Both the position numbers and the translations under genes were made by a program. This document shows positions 1-5,132 of a stretch of 9,415 bases of DNA, piece by piece. The stretch is from DATADF01 sp046263155 (GTDB taxonomy: Bacteria > Actinomycetota > CADDZG01 > WHSQ01). Location of the stretch: NCBI GenBank assembly GCA_046263155.1, contig JBHELF010000148.1, positions 1-9,415 on the forward strand. Direction: 5' to 3'. The notes under the pieces were generated by a model, which saw only the letters and a program-made list of their open reading frames with translations, was not told the origin of the DNA and ran no database searches. Positions within the stretch are counted from its first letter, which is position 1, and each line of letters starts with the position of its first letter.

Positions 1-306
1 CACACCAGTGATCGCGAGCACCGGCGTGTGATCGAGCTTCGCGTCGTAGAGACCATTTATTAGATGCAAGCCGCCGGGTCCTGACGTGGCGAGGCAGACG
101 CCCAAGCGCCCGGTACTTTTCGCATAGCCGGTCGCCATGAATGCAGCCGCCTCCTCATGATGTACGAGGACAAAACGCAGCTTGTCGGAGTTGCGTCTTA
201 GGCCCTCCATGATCCCGTTGATCCCATCGCCAGGAAGACCGAAGACGGTGTCAACCCCCCAGTCGATGAGCCGTTCGGCGAGAAGCTCGGATGCAATCTT
301 GGCCAT
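1..306 (-). CDS. Thiamine-diphosphate-dependent enzyme, pyruvate oxidase/acetolactate synthase family (N-terminal part)
   Basis: The reading frame runs off the left edge of the window, so only the first 102 residues are present. They match the N-terminal pyrimidine-binding domain of the ThDP-enzyme superfamily. Visible hallmarks are VFGLPGDGIN at 21-30, HHEEAAAFMATGYA at 49-62 with the likely cofactor-activating glutamate E51, and the TSGPGGLHLINGLYDA stretch at 74-89. Members decarboxylate pyruvate or related 2-oxo acids using ThDP, often with FAD. The start at ATG 304-306 is preceded by a good ribosome site (GGGAGG, a few bases upstream). The gene is divergent from the sigma factor gene, with about 300 bases between them. 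The superfamily is certain. Pyruvate oxidase, acetolactate synthase and other 2-oxo-acid decarboxylases cannot be told apart from this fragment, because the FAD and C-terminal diphosphate-binding domains are missing. Confidence 0.9.
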   Translation of the reverse strand, partial: MAKIASELLAERLIDWGVDTVFGLPGDGINGIMEGLRRNSDKLRFVLVHHEEAAAFMATGYAKSTGRLGVCLATSGPGGLHLINGLYDAKLDHTPVLAITGV

Positions 307-476
307 GGTTACCTCCCGGCTCCCGAGCTACGGGCTCGTCGCTCTCGCGCTTAAACGCCGTTCGACTCTTACCCACTTTGCCGGGGGCTGCAGCCGGCCA
401 CCCGGCATCCGCCGGACGCGTCCTCGACCTTCTGAGTCGCTGCGATTCCTAGACCGCTGATTCTCCGTCCGGGGCG
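307..476. other. Divergent intergenic region between the ThDP enzyme and the sigma factor operon
   Basis: This stretch has no convincing gene; the open frames across it lack family resemblance. It must carry the promoter of the leftward ThDP gene, but I see no clear -35/-10 pair for it. It contains a perfect 10-base palindrome, GGCTGCAGCC, at 386-395, flanked by GCCGG (380-384) and CCGGC (394-398). That could be an operator, or chance in GC-rich DNA. Confidence 0.4.
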
Positions 477-505
477 GCAATCACTCGCCCTCGAGAAACG
501 TCCTT
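477..505 (+). promoter_or_regulatory. Candidate ECF-type promoter of the sigma factor operon
   Basis: The element is GCAATCACTC at 477-486, 12 bases, then CGTCCTT at 499-505. Taking GCAATC as the -35 box and CGTCC as the -10 box gives a 16-base spacer, usual for ECF sigma factors; CGT-rich -10 boxes are also common in that group. The identical two-part element with the identical spacing recurs at 1818-1846, before the next transcription unit. A start of transcription near 510-513 would leave about 20 bases to the first ribosome site. The assignment to the adjacent sigma factor is inference from the repetition and from the common habit of ECF operons to autoregulate. Confidence 0.65.
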
Positions 506-532
506 CTTGCCGGGACCCATTGAGGAGAGTTC

Positions 533-607
533 ATGACATCACCGAGGCATCCGCGGGGGGAGAGGACTGCGTTCCAACCCGAAACCGAGTTGTGGCAGGG
601 TGGATGA
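533..607 (+). CDS. Possible 24-residue leader ORF coupled to the sigma factor gene
   Basis: A short frame starts at ATG 533 with a good ribosome site (AGGAG at 523-527, spacing 5 bases). It encodes 24 residues beginning MTSPRHPRGER. Its TGA stop at 605-607 overlaps the sigma factor's ATG at 604-606 in an ATGA junction typical of translational coupling. The sigma start itself has only a poor ribosome site (AGGG three bases upstream), so ribosomes finishing the leader could feed the sigma start. The peptide is Pro/Arg-rich and resembles nothing I know. It is too short to be sure it is translated; it may simply be the untranslated leader. Confidence 0.4.
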   Translation: MTSPRHPRGERTAFQPETELWQGG

Positions 608-1125
608 GCGTGGGTTCACGCGAGCACGATGAATTCCTCAGCGTCACGCTGCCGATGCTCGACCACCTCTATAACCTGGCGCGACGGCTTGTCCCCACAG
701 GCCAAGTTGAGGACATCGTCCAGGAGACCTATGTCCGGGCCTTCGAGGCGTGGATGAAGGGACGCAAGCCGAGGGCAATCAAGCCGTGGATCGTGACGAT
801 CTGCCTGAACACAGGTCGTAGCCTTTGGCGTCAGGCATCGATTCGTCGAGAAATCCCGACCGAGGACTTCTTTCAGGCAGACAGCTCGGACGTAGAAGCC
901 GAGGCGATCGCTGCGGTCGACCGCGAGGCCGTGCACGAAGCTCTCTGGAGTCTGCCCGAGGAGCAACGGATCGCGATCGCTCTAATGGACCTGGACGGCT
1001 TCACGGCCTCCGAGGTGGCTCGCTTAACGGGCGCGCCTCGCGGCACCGTTCTGGCGCGCGTCCACCGCGGACGGAAGAAACTCGCGCGCAGGCTGTCGAA
1101 GAAGGTGATCGCAATTGATCCATGA
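604..1125 (+). CDS. ECF-family RNA polymerase sigma factor (sigma-70 group 4)
   Basis: This 173-residue protein directs RNA polymerase to a specific promoter set. Region 2 spans about residues 16-82 and includes VEDIVQETYVRAFEAW (35-50), the typical region 2.2 that contacts core polymerase. Region 4 spans about 112-165, with LPEEQR at 117-122 and a helix-turn-helix running from SEVARLTGAP (136-145) to the basic RVHRGRKKLARR (152-163), which reads the -35 box. There is no extra C-terminal domain. I chose ATG 604 over the in-frame TTG at 520: the family normally begins just before region 2, the TTG has no ribosome site, and it would sit almost on the predicted transcription start. The anti-sigma gene overlaps its 3' end by 11 bases. 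A shared promoter-like element upstream suggests autoregulation. The ECF class is certain; the regulon and signal are inferred from neighbours. Confidence 0.93.
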   Translation: MSVGSREHDEFLSVTLPMLDHLYNLARRLVPTGQVEDIVQETYVRAFEAWMKGRKPRAIKPWIVTICLNTGRSLWRQASIRREIPTEDFFQADSSDVEAEAIAAVDREAVHEALWSLPEEQRIAIALMDLDGFTASEVARLTGAPRGTVLARVHRGRKKLARRLSKKVIAIDP

Positions 1126-1792
1126 TCCGGAGAAGAATGCGGTCGCGTACCTCGGTGGCGCGATGTCGCACAGGCGTCGCAACGCGTTTGAGGCCCACAT
1201 GCTCGAATGCGAGGACTGCTGGCGTGAAGTTGAACTCGGTCGCGAGGGACGCGCCCTGGCCGAATCGGCACGCGAGGTAGCTCCTCAACGGCTTCGCGAG
1301 TTCGTACGCGCATCCGTCGCCACCGTCAGCCCTAGTCCCCGCCGCTGGGGCTGGAAACTCGGTTTGGGCCTGGCGATCACTGCCGCAGTTCTGGTGCCGC
1401 TGATCTGGGTCGCCGTGCGCCCCGAGCCGCAGCCGCGCGGGATCGATGCGGTGATGGCGAACTTCGAGAGGTCGGCAGACCTCGATCCTGCAGCCAGGGA
1501 GCTTCCCAATCGACTCGGTGATATGCGTCTGCGCTCGAGTGAGGCGGGACGACTGGGAGACCTGCAGGTCGTAGCACATCGGTATGGGGACGAAGCCGGT
1601 CACGTCGTCGTCGTCTACCAGTCGCGCGAAAGCTTCCCCGTGGCGGTGGGCGCCGATCACAACGGCGCGACGTGGACGGCCACCCTCGACGGGACCCATC
1701 TCTTCTGCGCAGACATACCAGTGCCTTCGCTCGTCGTGGGCGACGATCGAATGGAAGTCGCGATGGTGGTAGAGAAGCTCGGGCTCCGCTGA
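1115..1792 (+). CDS. Membrane-anchored zinc (ZAS-type) anti-sigma factor
   Basis: This 225-residue protein is expected to hold the upstream ECF sigma factor inactive at the membrane. Its cytoplasmic N-terminus carries the zinc anti-sigma signature H28-x3-C32-x2-C35 (within AHMLECEDC), with H3 as the probable fourth ligand 24 residues before H28. One hydrophobic helix lies at about 81-101. An extracytoplasmic domain of about 120 residues with no family I recognise follows. The TTG start at 1115 is preferred because it includes H3 and has AAGGTG about eight bases upstream; the ATG at 1122 is out of frame. The gene overlaps the sigma gene by 11 bases, so the two are co-translated. In relatives such as RsrA the zinc site responds to thiol oxidation, while other members respond to membrane signals or do not sense redox. 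Which applies here is not visible. Confidence 0.88.
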   Translation: MIHDPEKNAVAYLGGAMSHRRRNAFEAHMLECEDCWREVELGREGRALAESAREVAPQRLREFVRASVATVSPSPRRWGWKLGLGLAITAAVLVPLIWVAVRPEPQPRGIDAVMANFERSADLDPAARELPNRLGDMRLRSSEAGRLGDLQVVAHRYGDEAGHVVVVYQSRESFPVAVGADHNGATWTATLDGTHLFCADIPVPSLVVGDDRMEVAMVVEKLGLR

Positions 1793-1799
1793 GCTTCGG

Positions 1800-1820
1800 T
1801 GCGACAACGAATCTGTCGCA
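1800..1820. repeat. Inverted repeat overlapping the second ECF-type promoter
   Basis: TGCGACA (1800-1806) and TGTCGCA (1814-1820) form a perfect 7-base inverted repeat with a 7-base centre. It lies eight bases after the anti-sigma stop codon, and its right arm overlaps the GCAATC box of the next promoter by three bases. There is no T-tract after it, so it is a poor intrinsic terminator. It could be an operator or an RNA hairpin protecting the 3' end of the sigma/anti-sigma message. Confidence 0.45.
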
Positions 1821-1846
1821 ATCACTCAGTGCCCTGCCGCGTCCTT
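1818..1846 (+). promoter_or_regulatory. Second copy of the ECF-type promoter, before the membrane protein/rhodanese operon
   Basis: GCAATCACTC at 1818-1827, a 12-base spacer and CGTCCTT at 1840-1846 repeat exactly the element at 477-505, while the spacer bases and flanks differ. The transcription start would fall near 1853, about 17 bases before the GGGAGG ribosome site of the next gene. This geometry fits a working promoter and suggests that the membrane protein and rhodanese genes are targets of the sigma factor just upstream. Confidence 0.65.
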
Positions 1847-1877
1847 ACCTGGGAAACGTCGGCCACAATGGGAGGCG

Positions 1878-2495
1878 ATGACGATGGCGGTATCGACGGC
1901 AAGCCCCAGTTCGAGATGGGCGGGAGCTGGAACAGCTCCTGTGGCTCGCACGGTAAGCAGCGGGATCATCGGCGGCGGGATCGCCGCCGTCGTAATGGGA
2001 CTCTTCGCGATGATCGCAGCTGCGACCTACCAGGGCACCGGCTTCTTCACGCCGATGTATCACATCGCGTCGACGTTCATCGAACCCACGGCGATGATGG
2101 CTTCGATGGAAAGAGCGGGAACCGAGCAGCTCTTCTACTTCTCGGCAGGTCCTGCACTCGTCGGAATGCTGGTACATCTGGCGACCGGTGCGATCTATGG
2201 AGTTGTATTCGCTCTACTTGCGCGCGCCGCGCGTCTCCACGGTGTCGTCACAGTTGTGGCCGGAGCGGTATTCGGAATCGCGGCGATGCTCTTCAGCAGC
2301 CTGGTGGGACTCCCACTTGCGGCGTCGTTGTTCGGAGGCGGAGAGCCGATCTCCGAGATGCCCACGATGGTTGGCTGGAGTACTTTCACCGTCGAACACC
2401 TGATCTTCGGAATCGTGCTTGGGATCTGGGTCGCAATGCGTCCACAAGATGTCGCAACGGACTTGCAGACTCCGATGGAGCCGCGCATACCCTAA
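1878..2495 (+). CDS. Four-helix integral membrane protein of unknown function
   Basis: This 205-residue protein has a Ser/Ala-rich N-terminus and four likely membrane helices at about 28-50, 92-114, 122-146 and 172-187. A hydrophilic loop at 52-90 holds FFTPMYHIASTF (56-67). Gly/Ala-rich small-residue patterns such as SGIIGGG suggest tightly packed helices. I cannot name a family. Two starts are possible: ATG 1878 lies only two bases after GGGAGG (1870-1875), whereas ATG 1884 (residue 3) has an ideal eight-base spacing and may be the true start. The gene is preceded by a copy of the sigma factor's promoter-like element and followed after four bases by the rhodanese gene. It is therefore likely co-expressed with the rhodanese and controlled by the ECF sigma factor. 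A role as its membrane partner is only a guess from context. Confidence 0.85.
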   Translation: MTMAVSTASPSSRWAGAGTAPVARTVSSGIIGGGIAAVVMGLFAMIAAATYQGTGFFTPMYHIASTFIEPTAMMASMERAGTEQLFYFSAGPALVGMLVHLATGAIYGVVFALLARAARLHGVVTVVAGAVFGIAAMLFSSLVGLPLAASLFGGGEPISEMPTMVGWSTFTVEHLIFGIVLGIWVAMRPQDVATDLQTPMEPRIP

Positions 2496-2499
2496 GGGG

Positions 2500-3234
2500 A
2501 TGCCGACAGAGATTCACGACGTCGCAGAACTGCAGAAGCTGATCGCCGACGGCGCTCAACTGGTCGAGGTATTGCCCTCGGGCGAGTACGAAGAAGAGCA
2601 CATTGCCGGTGCCATCAATATTCCTCTGAAGAGCTTGAACGCCGAGACCGCGAGGAGGCTCGACTCTGCCCGGCCCGTGATCGTCTATTGCTGGGACGAA
2701 GCCTGAGACATGAGCCCACGAGCTGCGTGGCAGCTCGAAGCCCTCGGTTTCAACGATGTGTACGACTTCGTGCCGGGAAAAGTGGAGTGGGTCATCAACC
2801 GACTTCCGCTGGAGGGTTCGGGCCCCCACTACCCCGTGGTCGGCGAAGCCGCCCGCCGAGACCGCGTCCTGGAGTGCCGGGCGGGTGATGACGTGTCCGG
2901 TCCCGCGAAAGCCTTGGCCTCCGGCGGGCACGACTTCTGCGTGGTGCTCAATGACGAAGACATTCTTCTCGGTCGGCTTCGCAAGAAAGCCGCCGCGTCG
3001 GCACCGCCCGACGCCAAGGTCGAGGACGTCATGGAAATAGGGCCCACGACGGTTCGGCCGAGCGCAGGAGCGGAGGGCCTTCTTCAGCGCATGCAAAAAA
3101 GGACCGTGCCCGCGGTGTTGGTTACTACGGAAAAAGGGAAATTCCTCGGAATCGCCCGGCAGCGCGATCTGAACAATCTCGTCAACAAGGCCAAATCAGA
3201 AAAACCTGTGAGCGGCTTCGAGCGACGCCGCTAA
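2500..3234 (+). CDS. Rhodanese-CBS fusion protein with in-frame TGA, candidate selenoprotein
   Basis: If the TGA at 2704-2706 is read through, this is one 244-residue protein: a rhodanese domain at about 5-103, a degenerate CBS repeat at 115-165 and a clearer CBS repeat at 171-228 (KVEDVMEIGPTTVRPSAGAE; FLGIARQRDL). Rhodaneses carry sulfane sulfur on a cysteine; CBS pairs often bind adenosine nucleotides. The active-site loop reads VIVYC(64)WDEA, then TGA as residue 69, then DMSPRAAW. From memory, relatives have a second cysteine at residue 69 (YCxxxxCDxSPRAAW), so TGA replaces Cys, as expected for selenocysteine. Both halves are otherwise intact, and splitting at TGA would cut the rhodanese active site. 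ATG 2500 lies four bases after the membrane-protein stop, with a weak ribosome site, implying coupling. Alternatives are a nonsense mutation, a sequencing error, or reinitiation at ATG 2710. Domain calls are firm; selenocysteine is probable but unproven. Confidence 0.8.
2719..2737 (+). promoter_or_regulatory. Candidate bacterial SECIS hairpin after the in-frame TGA
   Basis: CGAGCTGC (2719-2726), loop GTG (2727-2729) and GCAGCTCG (2730-2737) form a perfect 8-bp hairpin inside the rhodanese coding sequence. The loop begins 20 bases after the TGA. Bacterial SECIS elements lie immediately downstream of UGA within the coding region, with roughly 16-37 bases to a small apical loop that has a G among its first two bases; this hairpin meets all of these. 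A competing fold pairs 2712-2720 with 2726-2736 around a two-base bulge and puts the loop 14 bases from UGA. There is no covariation evidence. Confidence 0.6.
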
Positions 3235-3252
3235 AAAGCCATTCGGTCCCAA

Positions 3253-4113
3253 TTAGGGGCTGAAACGCTCTCGGATTGCCTGAACGATCTCCTCCGGAGC
3301 GTCCTCTTGAATGAAATGACTTGCGTTCTCGAGTTCGACGACGCGCACATCTGAGAAGACATCTTTCATTCGACCGATGTTGCGTGGCCGCAGGGCGAAA
3401 TCCTTCATACCCCACACGAGCAGAACGGGTTTGGAGGCAAGCCGTGCCTGCACGCACTCGCTCAGGTCTGCGAGAAACGGACCCGATCGTGTGAGCTCGC
3501 GCGGGAAGGCCGCGACCCCGGCGCGTGCTTGTGGAGACGGCTGCGTCTTACGGTAGTGGTCAAGTACGTGTTGAGACGGGCGGCGAATGTGGCCCATCGG
3601 ATAGAGCCGCTCAACAAAGAAGTTCTTGTCGCTGATTTGTCTCTGCATAAACCCCGTCGACATCAATGCGCTGAAGAACTTCACGTTCAATTCGTTTGCG
3701 GGCCAGAACCAGGTGTTCCCGAGGACGAGGCCACGTACCTTCTCGGCGCGGTTGCACGCGACCTTCAGGCCGATTGGCCCTCCCCAGTCCTGACCCATCA
3801 CCACGAAACCGTCGAGACCCAGATGATCAATGAGCTCGCCAATGACCGCGGCATGCTCGGCAGGCGTGTAGGCGTAATCGGAGGGTCGTTCCGAGAGACC
3901 GAAGCCCGGATAGTCGGCCGCGACGCAACGGAAGCTGTCTTTCAGTCCTTTGATGATGTCGCGGTACAGGAAGCTCCACGTCGGGTTCCCATGGAAGAAC
4001 ACGATGGGTGGCCCGGCTCCCTCATCGACGTAGTGGAGCTTGCCTGCCGAACTGTCGAAAAAGCGCGATTCAAACGGGAAGAGGCTGGGATCGGGACGAA
4101 AGTCGATTTCCAT
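3253..4113 (-). CDS. Alpha/beta hydrolase, haloalkane dehalogenase-like
   Basis: This 286-residue protein has the full alpha/beta-hydrolase core and the specific signature of haloalkane dehalogenases, which cleave carbon-halogen bonds by hydrolysis in the cytoplasm. HGNPTWSFLYR (41-51) supplies the halide-binding asparagine N43. GQDWGGP (107-113) supplies the nucleophile D109 and the halide-binding W110. LLVWGMKD (231-238) supplies the acid D238, and ASHFIQED (264-271) supplies the catalytic H266. An acid after strand 7 and the NTWFWP motif fit subfamilies I/III rather than II. The ATG start at 4111-4113 gives the normal length, but no strong ribosome site is visible. The gene converges on the rhodanese gene with 18 bases between the stops. 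The five catalytic positions are all intact. The substrate is not predictable, and related epoxide hydrolases or plain esterases are less likely because of the N43/W110 pair. Confidence 0.87.
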   Translation of the reverse strand: MEIDFRPDPSLFPFESRFFDSSAGKLHYVDEGAGPPIVFFHGNPTWSFLYRDIIKGLKDSFRCVAADYPGFGLSERPSDYAYTPAEHAAVIGELIDHLGLDGFVVMGQDWGGPIGLKVACNRAEKVRGLVLGNTWFWPANELNVKFFSALMSTGFMQRQISDKNFFVERLYPMGHIRRPSQHVLDHYRKTQPSPQARAGVAAFPRELTRSGPFLADLSECVQARLASKPVLLVWGMKDFALRPRNIGRMKDVFSDVRVVELENASHFIQEDAPEEIVQAIRERFSP

Positions 4114-4198
4114 CGCGGCATTCTGGCATCCCGCTAAGCATTCGCTGGCTGCCTAGAGACGGCTCTCTCTTCGGGTTAACTGCGCGAACCGCACGTTC

Positions 4199-5095
4199 TC
4201 AGTTGCCTCTGAGCGCTGTAACTAAACGACGGAGCGCGCCGCCGAGGCCGGCCCGCTCGGCGACTGCGTAAAGCGCCTTCTTCGGCTCCTCGCGAGGTCG
4301 ACGGAGATCGACATCGGGCAGCGGTAGGTCCGTCGGAATCGTTACCACCTTCACGGCCCTCTTCACGTAGTCGAGATCGCGTCGAACCTTCCCCAGCATC
4401 ACGTTCTGATCCGGGCCGGCGGCGGCCTCCACGATGGCGTCGAGACTTCCGTAGCGCGCCACAAGGGCACTCGCCAACTTCTCGCCGATCCCCCGAACTC
4501 CCGGCAGCCCATCGGACGGATCCCCTCGGAGCACGGCAAAGTCACGATAGGCCCGGCCGGGAATGCCGTAGCGGGCCGCGATATAGCTCTCGTCGACGAC
4601 GTCCAGCTGACTGACACCCTTCTTCGGGTAGAGCACGGAGATCTTCGGATCCCGCACGAGCTGGAACAGGTCGCGATCCCCGGAGACGATCCCGACGCGG
4701 CCAGGGGCACGTTCCGCGAGGGTGCCGATCACGTCTTCGGCCTCGTAACCGACGTGCCCCACAACCGGTACGCCACAGCCCTCGAGAATGTGGAACAAGA
4801 CCGGAAGCTGCGGAGCGAGCAAGTCTTCGGCGACCTCCTGCGCACTGCCAACCTCGGCCCGGAAACTCTTGTAGGAGTCGATCAGCTCGACCCGCCACTC
4901 GGGTCGCCAGTCCTCATCGGTCGCGCAGCAGAGGTACTCGGGGTCGTGATCGCCGACGAGTCGCGCCAGCATGTTCAGAAATCCATGGGCGGCATTGATG
5001 GGTTGACCGTCCTCGGTGCGGACCGTGTCGGGCGTTGAGAAGAGCGCCCGGAAGATAAGGCTCGAGGCGTCGACGAGAAGTGTGAGGCCGGCCAA
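4199..5095 (-). CDS. Stand-alone 5'-3' exonuclease (FEN/PolA N-terminal-like)
   Basis: This 298-residue protein matches the 5'-nuclease domain found at the N-terminus of DNA polymerase I, here without a polymerase. It would remove 5' flaps or RNA primers using two metal ions. Metal-binding acids are visible at D9 (LLVDASSLIF), D60/D62 (ATDEDWRPEWR), E118-E120-D121 (YEAEDVIGTLA), D140/D142 (SGDRDLFQ) and D192/D195 (RGDPSDGLPGV). A helix-three-turn-helix DNA-binding element follows at about 199-208 (GVRGIGEKLA). The start is TTG 5093-5095. A GAGGAG lies almost directly against it, so the exact start is uncertain, although D9 must be included. It lies 37 bases downstream of the DUF2891 gene on the same strand and may share its transcript, with no obvious functional link. 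Stand-alone forms of this size are frequent in Actinomycetota. Confidence 0.9.
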   Translation of the reverse strand: MAGLTLLVDASSLIFRALFSTPDTVRTEDGQPINAAHGFLNMLARLVGDHDPEYLCCATDEDWRPEWRVELIDSYKSFRAEVGSAQEVAEDLLAPQLPVLFHILEGCGVPVVGHVGYEAEDVIGTLAERAPGRVGIVSGDRDLFQLVRDPKISVLYPKKGVSQLDVVDESYIAARYGIPGRAYRDFAVLRGDPSDGLPGVRGIGEKLASALVARYGSLDAIVEAAAGPDQNVMLGKVRRDLDYVKRAVKVVTIPTDLPLPDVDLRRPREEPKKALYAVAERAGLGGALRRLVTALRGN

Positions 5096-5132
5096 ACTCC
5101 TCAGTGCTCTTCCGCGCGGCCCGGCAGAGCCG

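Noticed and set aside
386..395. GGCTGCAGCC palindrome as an operator
   Set aside because: Ten-base GC palindromes are expected often by chance in DNA of this composition, and nothing else supports it.
1001..1825. A 274-residue open frame on the minus strand
   Set aside because: It is antisense to the sigma and anti-sigma genes, has no family resemblance, and is the kind of shadow frame common in GC-rich coding DNA.
1799..2542. A 247-residue plus-strand frame overlapping the membrane protein
   Set aside because: It is Arg- and Cys-rich without domain features; the other frame encodes a clean four-helix protein with a ribosome site.
2419..2706. A separate 95-residue protein ending at the TGA, with a second gene starting at ATG 2710
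   Set aside because: The true start is ATG 2500, and the split would cut the rhodanese domain inside its active-site loop; both parts are in the same frame and form one continuous domain. Retained only as the alternative if the TGA is a real stop.
2704..2706. A variant genetic code in which TGA is a sense codon
   Set aside because: Other genes here (sigma factor, anti-sigma factor, antiporter, lipoprotein) end in TGA at the expected family length, so TGA is a normal stop in this genome.
3529..4137. A 202-residue plus-strand frame
   Set aside because: It is antisense to the dehalogenase-like gene, whose catalytic motifs are all present; the frame has no recognisable motif.
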